DNA of 64,000 nucleotides. Source: Actinophytocola sp963727495 (lineage in GTDB: Bacteria; Actinomycetota; Actinomycetes; Mycobacteriales; Pseudonocardiaceae). The stretch is taken from contig CAVSGQ010000007.1 in NCBI GenBank assembly GCA_963727495.1, forward strand, positions 1,302,001-1,366,000. The letters are read 5' to 3'. Under the pieces are notes generated by a model, which saw only the letters and a list, made by a program, of their open reading frames with translations, made no database searches and was not told where the DNA came from. Of the stretch, positions 35,211 through 44,570 are shown in pieces. Every line of letters begins with the position of its first letter. Position 1 is the stretch's first letter. A program made the translations under genes and the position numbers.

Positions 35211-35528
35211 ATGAGGTCGTCGCGTGTGCAGTCGTTCGCCGCCGGGGTGCTGGTGGCCAACAGCGCTCCCCACCTGGCCACCGCAATCACCGGGCGGCGC
35301 CACCTCACGCCGCTCGCCGGCCGGGACTCCGGACCCGGCGTCAACGCCGCGTGGGCCGCGCTCAACCTGGCCGCGGGTGCCCTGCTGCTGCGACGCTCCC
35401 GGCGCGGCGCGCCGGCCCGGTGGGGCGGCGACCTGGTCGCGTTCGAGACCGGTTACGTCGCGTTCGCGTCGTGGATGGCGGGGTCGGAGCGGCTGCTGCA
35501 GGTCAACAGCGCCCCGGAAAGCGACTGA
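35211..35528 (+). CDS. Small conserved-looking protein of unknown function
   Basis: 105 residues, MRSSRVQSFAAGVLVANSAP onwards. Hydrophobic stretches FAAGVLVANSAPHLATAI, AAWAALNLAAGALLL and GYVAFASWMAGSERLL suggest two or three membrane helices. No family is recognised. It starts just after the long inverted repeat, and its 3' end overlaps the convergent phosphatase gene by 26 bp. Confidence 0.7.
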   Translation: MRSSRVQSFAAGVLVANSAPHLATAITGRRHLTPLAGRDSGPGVNAAWAALNLAAGALLLRRSRRGAPARWGGDLVAFETGYVAFASWMAGSERLLQVNSAPESD

Positions 35529-35970
35529 CCCACGCGCGCTGCCAGGGCGTCTCGACCGCGCGCTCGTGGTAGTTCGCCCGCGCCCAGCCGACCGCCTCGG
35601 CGGACGGGACGCCGGCCAGCACCGCCAGGCAGGCGACGACCGTGCCGGTCCGGCCGACCCCGCCGCCGCACGCGACCTCCACCCGCCGCCCGGCCCTCGC
35701 TCGCTCGTGCAGCGCGCGGATGTGGCCGGCGGCGCGGTCACCGTGCACCGGCAGCAGGAAGTCGGGCCACTCGATCCACGCCTGCGGCCAGGTGAGCGCG
35801 GCCCGGTGCCGGGCCCACAGCCCGCGGCCGCCCAGGTAGAGACCGAACTCGGGCACCGGCCCGGCCGGCGCGGGATCGCGCAGCCCCCGCCCGCGCACCC
35901 AGGCCCCGTCCGGCAGCCGGATCGCGCCGGCCAGCCGCGGCTCCCCCGGATCGCTCGTGACGCCGTTCAT
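35503..35970 (-). CDS. Protein-tyrosine-phosphatase-like (dual-specificity) protein
   Basis: 155 residues. The phosphatase loop VACGGGVGRTGT fits CX5R with C101 and R107, although the usual preceding His is Ala. An Asp that could act as general acid lies in WIEWPDFLLP. The short length matches actinomycete dual-specificity-like enzymes. Substrate unknown. It is divergent from the hydratase-like gene at 36018. Confidence 0.82.
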   Translation of the reverse strand: MNGVTSDPGEPRLAGAIRLPDGAWVRGRGLRDPAPAGPVPEFGLYLGGRGLWARHRAALTWPQAWIEWPDFLLPVHGDRAAGHIRALHERARAGRRVEVACGGGVGRTGTVVACLAVLAGVPSAEAVGWARANYHERAVETPWQRAWVSRFPGRC

Positions 35971-36017
35971 GACACCACATCATGGCCGAACCCGCGCGGG
36001 CCGGGGAGAATGCACGC

Positions 36018-36755
36018 GTGATCGAGACCACCGAGGAGTCCGGCATCGCCGTCCTGCGGCTGAACCACGGCCCGGTCAACGCGCTCGACCTGGAGCTGCT
36101 CTCCGCGCTCCCGGGTGCGCTGGCCGGCGTCGCCGCGGCGCCCGCCGTCGTGCTGACCGGGGCCGGCCGCTGCTTCTCCGCGGGCGTGGACCTCAAGCGC
36201 ATCGTCGAAGGCGGGCCGGGCTACGTCGCGGAGTTCCTGCCCGCGCTCAGCACCGCCGCGCTCGCGCTGTTCGACCACCCGCGGCCCACCGTCGCCGCGG
36301 TCAACGGGCACGCGCTGGCCGGCGGCTGCGTGCTCGCCGCGGCCTGCGACCTGCGGTTGATGTCCGCCGGCACGATCGGGCTCACCGAGCTCGCCGCGGG
36401 CGTGCCGTTCCCGACCGTGCCGCTGGAGATCATGCGGCACGCGGCGGGCCCGGCCGCCGACAGCATGGTGCTCACCGCCGCCACCGCGGACCCGGCGACG
36501 GCCCGGGCCGCCGGCCTGGTCGACGAGGTGGTCGAGCCGGCGGACCTGCTGGCCGAGGCCGTCCGCCGGGCCGGGCGGCTCGGTGCCACGCCCGCGGAGG
36601 TGTACGCGCTGAGCAAGAAGCAGCTGCACCGCCCCGCCCGGCAGCGCATCGACGCCAACCGCCCGCTCGACGACCCGCGGGTGCTGGAGCTGTGGAGCGC
36701 CCCGGCCACCCACGAGGTCCTCCGCGAGTTTCTCGCCGCACTGGCCCGGCGCTGA
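36018..36755 (+). CDS. Enoyl-CoA hydratase/isomerase family protein
   Basis: 245 residues from GTG 36018 (GGGGAGAA upstream); ATG at 35982 is the alternative and adds 12 residues. Crotonase motifs: NHGPVNALDLELLSALPG, oxyanion hole GAGRCFSAGVDLKRI and NGHALAGGCVLAAACDLRLM. Acts on an acyl-CoA; reaction not defined by motifs. It is 25 bp before the acetyltransferase gene and may be co-transcribed. Confidence 0.87.
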   Translation: MIETTEESGIAVLRLNHGPVNALDLELLSALPGALAGVAAAPAVVLTGAGRCFSAGVDLKRIVEGGPGYVAEFLPALSTAALALFDHPRPTVAAVNGHALAGGCVLAAACDLRLMSAGTIGLTELAAGVPFPTVPLEIMRHAAGPAADSMVLTAATADPATARAAGLVDEVVEPADLLAEAVRRAGRLGATPAEVYALSKKQLHRPARQRIDANRPLDDPRVLELWSAPATHEVLREFLAALARR

Positions 36756-36780
36756 CGGTGCAGGCTGGTAGAACGACGGC

Positions 36781-37299
36781 ATGATCGTCCGAGAGGCCGA
36801 GCCGGGCGAGCACGACGAGGTTCGCTCGCTGCTCACCACCGCCTACCGCCAGTACGCCGGCGCGGTGGCGGTGACCGCGCTGTTCGACAGCTACCTGGCC
36901 GGCGTGGTCGACATCGACGCGGCGGCCGGCCGGGCGGTCACGCTGGTCGCGGTGGCCGAGGACGGGATCGCCGGTACCGCGCGGCTCTACCCGGCCGGCC
37001 GGACCGGGCTGGCGTCGCTACCGGCGGACTGGGCGTGGGTCCGCGCGGTCGGCGTGGCCCCGGGGCAGCGGCGCACGGGGATCGCGAGCCTGCTGATGGC
37101 GGAATGCCTGCGGCGGGCGCGGGCCGGCGGGGCGACGGTGCTGTGCCTGCACACGATGACGTTCATGCCGGGCGCGATCCGGCTCTACGAGCGGCTCGGC
37201 TACCGGCGCGTGCCCGAGCTGGACCTCGACATCGCCGCGCGCCACGGGATGGGCGGCGAGATGGTGGCGCTGGCCTACCGGCTGGACATCGCGTCCTGA
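36781..37299 (+). CDS. GNAT-family N-acetyltransferase
   Basis: 172 residues. Acetyl-CoA binding motif A reads VRAVGVAPGQRRTGIASLLM, followed by AECLRRARAGGATVLCLHTM and the C-terminal IRLYERLGYRRVPEL. It begins MIVREAEPGEHDEVRSLLTT. Acceptor substrate unknown. The 3' end faces repeat array 3. Confidence 0.88.
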   Translation: MIVREAEPGEHDEVRSLLTTAYRQYAGAVAVTALFDSYLAGVVDIDAAAGRAVTLVAVAEDGIAGTARLYPAGRTGLASLPADWAWVRAVGVAPGQRRTGIASLLMAECLRRARAGGATVLCLHTMTFMPGAIRLYERLGYRRVPELDLDIAARHGMGGEMVALAYRLDIAS

Positions 37300-37324
37300 G
37301 TGGACCTGCCGGTGCCGTGCCGGG

Positions 37325-37535
37325 TCGTCCGACCCGCCACACCACCGAACTGACCCCCGGCGCAGCCGAACCGACACCTGGCGCAGGCGAACCGACGCTG
37401 GGCGTCGCCGACCGCGCCGAACGACGCCCTACCCGGTGCAACGCGGCGGGTCGACTCGCCCGCGTGACGGGTCGGCTCGGCGACGTGAGAGGTCGACTCG
37501 GCCGCGTGAGAGGTCGGCTCGGGCGGGGCGGGTTG
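37325..37535. repeat. Repeat array 3 between convergent genes, with the same core as array 2
   Basis: Left units (CGAACTGACCCCCGGCGCAGC; ACCGACACCTGGCGCAGGCG) run about 37340-37391. The core at 37392-37438 begins CCGACGCTGGGCGTCGCCGA and ends GGTG. The right half reads GACGGGTCGGCTCGGCGACG and GAGAGGTCGGCTCGGGCGGG, the opposite orientation. The array separates the acetyltransferase (+) from the dehydrogenase (-) and ends 10 bp from the latter's stop. Confidence 0.85.
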
Positions 37536-37545
37536 TTCGGCGTTC

Positions 37546-38529
<984 letters not shown>

Positions 38530-38694
38530 GAGGGCGAACCTACCGCCCCAATTGATTTGTCGAACCGGCCATTACCTAAACCACTTGTCGGGCTGGTCGA
38601 TGAACTCATGACACAACCGGCACTCGTGAGATACGGTTCGGTCCAACAAACCACCAGGTCTGCATGCATCACCCTATCGACCAGGAGCACCACC

Positions 38695-39099
38695 ATGGCA
38701 CAAAAGGTTCTTGTCCAGCTCATTGACGACCTGGACGGCACGGCGTCGGACGACGTGACGACTGTCCAGTTCGGGCTGGACGGCGTGACATATGAGATTG
38801 ATCTCTCCGAATCCAACGCAGATCAGCTCCGCGACCTGCTGGCGGACTACGTGAGCTCGGCGCGCCGGACCGGCGGGCGGGTCAGGCGCGGCGCCCGCCC
38901 CGGCCAGGGCGGCGGCTCGGCCAACAACGACGCCGGTCAGATTCGGGAATGGGCCCAGGCCAACGGCATCGAACTCGCCGCCCGGGGGCGCATTCCCTCC
39001 CATGTGGCCGAGTCGTACCGGCAGGCTCAGGCCGAGGAGAAGGCGGGCTCGACCACCAACGGCGGTACCAAGCGCCGTTCCCGCGCGAAGAAGAGCTGA
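38695..39099 (+). CDS. lsr2: Lsr2 nucleoid-associated protein
   Basis: 134 residues. The N-terminal dimerisation domain starts MAQKVLVQLIDDLDGTASDD; the C-terminal DNA-binding domain contains ELAARGRIPSHVAESYRQAQ with the RGR minor-groove hook. Lsr2 silences AT-rich and foreign genes. The upstream 160 bp are distinctly AT-richer than the surroundings and could be an Lsr2 autoregulatory site. AGGAG lies about 10 bases before ATG. A perfect hairpin follows the gene. Confidence 0.96.
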   Translation: MAQKVLVQLIDDLDGTASDDVTTVQFGLDGVTYEIDLSESNADQLRDLLADYVSSARRTGGRVRRGARPGQGGGSANNDAGQIREWAQANGIELAARGRIPSHVAESYRQAQAEEKAGSTTNGGTKRRSRAKKS

Positions 39100-39168
39100 A
39101 TTCTGGTTTCACCATCCGAAATGTCACGGGCCGTATGCATACCGGCGGCGGTCGGCCGGTGACGACGG

Positions 39169-39198
39169 GTGGCGGCCGGGAAAGCACCCGGCCGCCAC
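39169..39198. terminator. Hairpin terminator after lsr2
   Basis: GTGGCGGCCGGG (39169-39180) and CCCGGCCGCCAC (39187-39198) form a perfect 12-bp stem with a 6-base loop. It lies between lsr2 (+) and a small minus-strand ORF. Confidence 0.8.
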
Positions 39199-39228
39199 GG
39201 TGACCCGATTCTCCCCCACCCCCACGCC

Positions 39229-39480
39229 CTAGGTCCAGTGTGGACAGCTGGGTGCCGGCGGCTCGGGCCGGTCGCGCCGCGAGCCGGCCGGCGGCACCCA
39301 CGACCGGAACAGATCCGCGTCGGAATACCGGAACGGCTCCGAGTCGATGTCGGCCCGCCACGCCGCGAACAAAGCCATGAGCTGGGCAAACTCCCCCTCC
39401 ACGGCCTCCACGAGCGGTACGTCGCGGAACCGGGCCGTGTTGTTACTCGCGAGTCGGCGCACGGTCTGCCGATAGGCCAT
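39229..39480 (-). CDS. Small hypothetical protein
   Basis: 83 residues, MAYRQTVRRLASNNTARFRD, with an aromatic/acidic middle (EFAQLMALFAAWRADIDSEP) and a Pro-rich end. No family is recognised. Start and stop fit the gap between lsr2 and a divergent secreted-protein gene. Supported mainly by position and composition. Confidence 0.5.
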   Translation of the reverse strand: MAYRQTVRRLASNNTARFRDVPLVEAVEGEFAQLMALFAAWRADIDSEPFRYSDADLFRSWVPPAGSRRDRPEPPAPSCPHWT

Positions 39481-39558
39481 TCGGACGCTTTGTCCGCGCT
39501 TCCTTCGCCTCCCGAGCCTGTCGCCCGTTACAAAGAGGCGTACCCACGGGAGGCACGC

Positions 39559-40197
39559 ATGGCCAAGGGAAAGGGCGCCGGCACCGTCCTCGTGGCCGGT
39601 GTGCTCGCCCTCGCCGTGGCCTCCGCCGGTGAGGGCGGCGGGTCCGCGCCGCCCGGCTCGGGATCCGCGCAGGTGGCCACCGGCAGCCTGGACGCCCGGG
39701 CCGCCGCGAGCCGCGAGGCGGCGCTGCGGGGCGACATCGCCCTGGCGGCGCAGCGGATGGGCATGACGGCGGGTCCCCGGGCGCGCCGGCACAACGCCAA
39801 CTGCGCGGCCTTCGCGACCGGCGAGGTGCGCCAGTACCTGCTGCGCACCCCGTGCCGCTCGCTCGACCGCCTGCTGTTCACCGTCCGGGACTCCCGCGGC
39901 GGCACGATCGCGATCGCCGTCGCCTGGGTCGAGTTCCGGACCGCCGCCGAGGCGGCCGAGTTCCGCCGGATCGACGACACGCCGGGCACCGGCCAGATCA
40001 ACCCGCTTCCCGGCTCCACCGCGGGCATCCGCGACGTGCACCTCTCCGGCCTGCACCACCGTTCCCGACGGGTCGGCACGACCGCCGTGTCCGCCGACGC
40101 CGAACCGGTGTCCGGCGCGCAGAACGCCGCCCTGCTCGACGAGATCGCGGGCGTCGGCGTGCTGCTGCCCCACGTCTACCCGGAGTCGGGCAAGTAG
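39559..40197 (+). CDS. Secreted or exported protein of unknown function
   Basis: 212 residues from ATG 39559 (GGGAGG upstream). N-terminal signal: MAKGKGAGTVLVAGVLALAV then ASAGEGGG. The mature part has two cysteines (NANCAAFATG; RTPCRSLDRLL), a conserved-looking TIAIAVAWVEFRTAAEAAEF and a His-rich stretch SGLHHRSRR. No domain recognised. It precedes the TmrB-like gene by 9 bp. Confidence 0.75.
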   Translation: MAKGKGAGTVLVAGVLALAVASAGEGGGSAPPGSGSAQVATGSLDARAAASREAALRGDIALAAQRMGMTAGPRARRHNANCAAFATGEVRQYLLRTPCRSLDRLLFTVRDSRGGTIAIAVAWVEFRTAAEAAEFRRIDDTPGTGQINPLPGSTAGIRDVHLSGLHHRSRRVGTTAVSADAEPVSGAQNAALLDEIAGVGVLLPHVYPESGK

Positions 40198-40206
40198 GGT
40201 CGCCGG

Positions 40207-40836
40207 ATGCTCCTGTGGATCAACGGTCCGTTCGGCGGCGGCAAGACGCAGACCGCGTACGAGCTGTCACGCCGGGTGCCGGGCAGCGTGGTCTGCGATC
40301 CCGAGCAGGCCGGGTTCGGCCTGCACCGGATGACACCCCGGGCGCTGCGCGGCGACTTCCAGGACCTCGCGGCCTGGCGGCAGGGCACCGTCGAGGTGCT
40401 GGACCTGGTTCTCGGCAAGCACGCCGGCCCGGTCATCGCACCGATGACGCTGGTCGAGCCGGCCTACTTCCGGGAGATCGTCGGCGGGCTGCGCGAGCGC
40501 GGCCACGACGTCCGGCACTTCGCGCTGCTGGCCCACCGGGAGACCGTGCTGCGCAGGCTGCGCGAGCGGGTCGTCGGCCACACCGTGGCGTTCGTCGCCG
40601 GGAGCGCCGTGCTGCGCCGGGAGAGCTTCGCGGTGGCGCGGCTCGACCTGTGCCTGGAACGGCTGAGCGACCCGGAGTTCGCCGAGCACCTGTGGACCGA
40701 CGAGCTACCCCTCCCGCGGGTGGCGGAACGCATCGCCTCCTCGGCCGGTCTTGCGATCGCGCCGAACACCGACGGCCGGCTGCGGGGGCGCCTGCGCCGG
40801 GCCTGGGTCGGCGCCCGGCACATCCGGTTGCGCTGA
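40207..40836 (+). CDS. TmrB-like ATP-binding protein (tunicamycin-resistance family)
   Basis: 209 residues. The start MLLWINGPFGGGKTQTAYEL is a P-loop and matches the Bacillus subtilis TmrB N-terminus closely. DPEQAGFGLHRMTPRALRGD, VIAPMTLVEPAYFREIVGGL and an end LRRAWVGARHIRLR also follow TmrB. In Bacillus the protein binds the membrane and ATP and confers tunicamycin resistance; here such a role is inferred. It is followed after 9 bp by a methyltransferase gene. Confidence 0.85.
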   Translation: MLLWINGPFGGGKTQTAYELSRRVPGSVVCDPEQAGFGLHRMTPRALRGDFQDLAAWRQGTVEVLDLVLGKHAGPVIAPMTLVEPAYFREIVGGLRERGHDVRHFALLAHRETVLRRLRERVVGHTVAFVAGSAVLRRESFAVARLDLCLERLSDPEFAEHLWTDELPLPRVAERIASSAGLAIAPNTDGRLRGRLRRAWVGARHIRLR

Positions 40837-40845
40837 GGTGCCGCG

Positions 40846-41603
40846 ATGGTCGACCCGCAGGCGTTCTACGACGAGCTGGCCGACGACTACCACCTGATGT
40901 TCGCCGACTGGTGGCGCAACGCGCGGTGGCAGGGTGACGTGCTCACCGATCTGCTGGGCCGCCACGGGATCGCCCCGCCGGCCACGGTGCTCGACTGCAC
41001 CTGCGGGATCGGCACGCAGGCACTGCCGCTCGCCGCGAAGGGCTTCCGGGTCACCGCGTCCGACCTCAGCGAGGCCGCCGTGGCCCGGGCGCGGGACGAG
41101 GCGCGCGGTCGCGGCATCGACGTCCGGTTCGGCGTGGCCGACGTCCGGACCCTGCCCCGCAGCGTGTCGACGCCGTCATCTCCTGCGACAACTCGCTGCC
41201 GCACCTGCTGACCGACGCCGACGTGGCCGCCGCGGTGCGCTCGGTGCGCGGCTGCCTCGCACCCGGCGGGCTGTTGCTCGCGAGCATCCGCGACTACGAC
41301 GCCATCCTGCGGGACGGCACGGCCGGGGTGATGCCCGCGGTGCACGAGACCGGCGGCGGGCGGCGGATCGTGGGGCAGGCCTGGCAGTGGGCCGCGGACG
41401 GGCGGACCGTGGAGATCAACATCTTCGTCCTCCGGCAGCGGCCGGACGGCTGGGCGGCGGCGGTCCGCACGGCGTCCTACCGCGCGCTGCGGCGGGCCGA
41501 GCTGAGCGGGGCGCTGACCGCCGGCGGCTTCGGGGACGTGCGCTGGCTGATGCCCGAGGAGTCCGGTTACTACCAGCCGGTGGTCGTGGCCCGGGCGCGC
41601 TGA
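40846..41603 (+). pseudogene. Class I SAM-dependent methyltransferase, one frameshift
   Basis: The first part MVDPQAFYDELADDYHLMFA has the SAM motif VLDCTCGIGTQALPLAAKGF and ends in the wrong frame at about 41165. From there the next frame continues VDAVISCDNSLPHLLTDADV, ASIRDYDAILRDGTAGVMPA and ends MPEESGYYQPVVVARAR. One missing base explains it; corrected length is 252 residues. The acceptor is unknown. It lies close behind the TmrB-like gene and ends at a hairpin. Confidence 0.82.
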
Positions 41604-41611
41604 GCGCGGAA

Positions 41612-41641
41612 CGGAGGCCGGCGGGTCACCACCGGCCTCCG
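41612..41641. terminator. Hairpin terminator after the methyltransferase
   Basis: CGGAGGCCGG (41612-41621) pairs with CCGGCCTCCG (41632-41641) over a 10-base loop, 9 bp after the stop codon. Confidence 0.7.
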
Positions 41642-41703
41642 CTGTCTCACCGAAACGTCCGCACCTCGGCCGCGCACTCCACGGCCGGCGCGGTGCGCAG
41701 CGG

Positions 41704-41913
41704 TCAGTCCTCCCGCAGCCGCTCCTTCGCGTCGTGCGCCGCACCGGCGGCCTTGTCGCGCAGGTCGTGGCCGGTCTCCTTGGCCTCGCCGCTGAGCTGG
41801 TCGCGCTTGCCGGCGTTCTCCAGCTCCTCGTTGTCGGTCGCCCGGCCCATCTTCTCCTTGGCCTCGCCGACCATCTGTTCGGCCTTGTCCTTGGCCTTGT
41901 CGAACATGCTCAT
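41704..41913 (-). CDS. CsbD-family stress protein
   Basis: 69 residues, almost all charged or small: MSMFDKAKDKAEQMVGEAKE, then DNEELENAGKRDQLSGEAKE. The repeated K-A-x-x-x-x-G-E-A-K pattern is that of CsbD proteins, which are induced by general stress in bacteria. Function unknown. GGAGAGGAG lies before ATG on the minus strand. Confidence 0.9.
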   Translation of the reverse strand: MSMFDKAKDKAEQMVGEAKEKMGRATDNEELENAGKRDQLSGEAKETGHDLRDKAAGAAHDAKERLRED

Positions 41914-42003
41914 CGTCCGCTCCTCTCCCCTGCGGGATCCGTGCCGGCTGAATGCCCGGCCACGGCCCGGCGAAACCTCGAGCGACGGAGATCACCGCAC
42001 CGG

Positions 42004-43593
42004 TCACGGGTAGAGGGCGCGGTGCAGCGAGCGGATGAGGGCGCGGTAGGCCGGACCCAGGTGGCCGTCGCGGGCGAGGGCGGCGCGGGCGGCGTTCGCC
42101 CCGGCGGCGCCGTGCACGCCGCCGCCCGGGTGGGCCGACGCGCCGGCCAGGTACAGCCGGTCCACCGGCGTGTCGGCCCGCCCGAGCCCCGGCACCGGGC
42201 GGAACACCAACTGCTGGTGGACGGCCGAGGTGCCGGCGTTGATGGCGCCCTCGACCAGGCTCGGGTCGTGCCGCTCCAGCTCGGCGGGGCCGGCGATCGC
42301 CCGGCCGACGACGCGGTCCCGGAAACCCGGCGCCGCGCGTTCCACGACCTCCTCGATCTGCTCCGTGCGCCGCCGCAGCCGGTCGGCGGACCACCGCAGG
42401 CCGCGGGGCACGTGGGTGTACGCCCACACCGACTCGGTGCCGGCCGGCGACCGCGTGGGGTCGGCCGTGGTCATCTGGCCGAGCAGCAGGAACGGCGCGC
42501 GCGGCACCCGGCCGCGGGCCAGGTCCGCGGCGAACCCGGCCAGCCCGTCGAGGTCGGCGCCGAGGTGCACGGTGCCCGCCCGGCCGACCTCCGGGGCCGA
42601 CCACGGGACCGGCTCGGACAGCGCCCAGTCGACCTTCACGGTGGCGTCGTCCCACCCGAAGTTCCGCAGGTCCGCCAGCAGCCGGGCCGGCAGGTGGTCC
42701 GGCCCGACCAGGTCGCGGTAGAGCACCGGTGCCGGCACGTCCGCCAGCACGGCGCGCCGGGCCCGGACCGGCTCCCCGGCGGCGTCCCGGACGCCCACCG
42801 CCCGGCCGCCGGCCACCAGCACCTCGGTCACCGGCCGGTCGCAGTCCACCCGGCCGCCGCGCCGGGCGAGCCGGCGCAGCAGCGCGCCGGTGATCGCGCC
42901 CGCGCCACCCTCGGGCACCGGGAAGCCGACGTCCTGGCCGAGCATCGTCAGCAGCCAGCCGAACACGCCGCTGCCGGTGTCGTCCGGGCCGAGGTCGGTG
43001 TGCAGGGCGCTGCCGGCGAGCAGCACCCGCGCGCCGTCGCCCGCGAACCGCTCCGCGCCGAGCGTGCGCGCCGGGAGGGTCAGCATCCGGGCCAGCCGCA
43101 GGAACTCCCCCGCGCCGAGGTCGCGCAGCAGCCGGCGGCCGGCACGCACCGGCGGGAACGGGCGCAGGATCGCGTCGAGCACGTCGTCGCGCACCCGCCG
43201 CCAGAACGCGAACTCGGCCCGCCACGCGTCCGCGTCGCCCGGTGCGAACGCGGCCAGCGACGCCGCGGTGGCCTCGACGTCCCGCGACAGCACGGCGTGC
43301 CGGCCGTCCGGGAAGGCGTGCGCGAGGACGGCGGGGGCGTGCCGCCAGCGCAGCCCGTGCCGTTCCAGGTCCAGCGCGCGGATCGCCGGCGACGCGACCG
43401 CCAGCGGGAAGAATGCGCTGCACAGGTCGCTGCGGTAGCCGGGCGCGGCGAGCTCCGCGGTGCGCACCGCGCCGCCCGGCTCCGCGGTGGCCTCCAGCAC
43501 GAGCACCCGCCAGCCCGCGTCGGCCAGCATGTTCGCCGCGACCAGGCCGTTGTGCCCCGCGCCGACCACGACCGCGTCGGCTTCGTCGATCAT
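42004..43593 (-). CDS. Phytoene-desaturase/PYROXD2-like FAD oxidoreductase
   Basis: 529 residues. The N-terminus ADAVVVGAGHNGLVAANMLA is the FAD fold, followed by LVLEATAEPGGAVRTAELA; the C-terminus holds DRLYLAGASAHPGGGVHGAA. This is the CrtI-like branch common in actinomycetes outside carotenoid clusters, and no other carotenoid gene is nearby, so the substrate is unknown. ATG 43593 is preferred to an upstream GTG. It is divergent from the gene at 43657. Confidence 0.87.
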   Translation of the reverse strand: MIDEADAVVVGAGHNGLVAANMLADAGWRVLVLEATAEPGGAVRTAELAAPGYRSDLCSAFFPLAVASPAIRALDLERHGLRWRHAPAVLAHAFPDGRHAVLSRDVEATAASLAAFAPGDADAWRAEFAFWRRVRDDVLDAILRPFPPVRAGRRLLRDLGAGEFLRLARMLTLPARTLGAERFAGDGARVLLAGSALHTDLGPDDTGSGVFGWLLTMLGQDVGFPVPEGGAGAITGALLRRLARRGGRVDCDRPVTEVLVAGGRAVGVRDAAGEPVRARRAVLADVPAPVLYRDLVGPDHLPARLLADLRNFGWDDATVKVDWALSEPVPWSAPEVGRAGTVHLGADLDGLAGFAADLARGRVPRAPFLLLGQMTTADPTRSPAGTESVWAYTHVPRGLRWSADRLRRRTEQIEEVVERAAPGFRDRVVGRAIAGPAELERHDPSLVEGAINAGTSAVHQQLVFRPVPGLGRADTPVDRLYLAGASAHPGGGVHGAAGANAARAALARDGHLGPAYRALIRSLHRALYP

Positions 43594-43656
43594 CACGCCA
43601 CCCACTGTGACGGATGCCCGGCCGCCGCGCGGCGGCGCATGCCGCACCATGGACGG

Positions 43657-44442
43657 GTGACGCTCGGTGATCTGCGGTCGTGGCTGGTGGCGCGTGTCAC
43701 GGCGATGCACGCCACCGATCCGTACCGGCCGCCGTCGCCCGCCGAGCGCGAGCGGGGCGCCGCCGGGCTGCGCGCGGTGCTGCGCGGCGGCCGCTCCCGG
43801 GCGCTGGCCGGGCTCGGTTTCGCGGTCGGCTCGGGCGTGGACGCCGCGACCGGCCGGCCGTACACGCTGGTCGCCGGCGAGCCGGGCACCGAGCGGGCCT
43901 GGGGCGCGGTGGTGCTGGACGGCACCGGGCCGCCGCGCCGGGTGATCGAGGTGCCGCACCCGAAGGCGGACCGGCTGACCGCGTGGCTGGGCCTGCAGCT
44001 GTTCCACGCCGCCCCCGGCTCGGCCCTGCTGCTCGCCGGGACGCACCGCGACGCCGGCGGCGGCGCGGCGGACGTGGCGCACCGGACGGACTCGATGTTC
44101 CACGCGTTCGCCGGGGTGCTCGCCGAGCACGCGCCGGTCGAGCTGCAGCCGCACGGGTACGCGGCGGCGAGCCTGCCCGGCGTCGACGCGGTCGTCTCGC
44201 CGGGCGCGGGCAAGCCGGACACGGCGCACGTCGCGCTGCGGGATGCCTTGGTAGCCAAGGGTTTCCGCGTCCGTCCGGAGTGGACGGGCAAGCTGGACGG
44301 GGCGACCAACATGCAGGGTGCCGCAGCCGCCGCCCGTGGCACCCCGTTCCTGCACCTCGAGCTGGCCCCGGCCGCGCGCGCCGATCCTGCCGCCCGCGCC
44401 GCGGTCGTCGACGCGGTCGCGGGCACCTGGCTCACCGGCTGA
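43657..44442 (+). CDS. Hypothetical protein of about 261 residues
   Basis: GTG 43657 gives VTLGDLRSWLVARVTAMHAT. The chain alternates Gly/Ala-rich strands and His/Asp motifs: GTHRDAGGGAADVAHRTDSM, ELQPHGYAAASLPG and LDGATNMQGAAAAARG, which could form a metal-dependent hydrolase site. No signal peptide or membrane helix. I do not recognise the family. It is divergent from the CrtI-like gene and precedes the alditol-oxidase-like gene by 128 bp. Confidence 0.7.
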   Translation: MTLGDLRSWLVARVTAMHATDPYRPPSPAERERGAAGLRAVLRGGRSRALAGLGFAVGSGVDAATGRPYTLVAGEPGTERAWGAVVLDGTGPPRRVIEVPHPKADRLTAWLGLQLFHAAPGSALLLAGTHRDAGGGAADVAHRTDSMFHAFAGVLAEHAPVELQPHGYAAASLPGVDAVVSPGAGKPDTAHVALRDALVAKGFRVRPEWTGKLDGATNMQGAAAAARGTPFLHLELAPAARADPAARAAVVDAVAGTWLTG

Positions 44443-44570
44443 CCCACCCGGCCGGTCCGTTCGCTGTGGACAGTCCACGGTGGGCGGAAGTCGGCCCGCC
44501 GGCAGGCGTCGTTCCCACCGGAGGGCGAGCCGGTCCACCGCGCCGGGACGCATGCGGCAGGATCGGCGGG

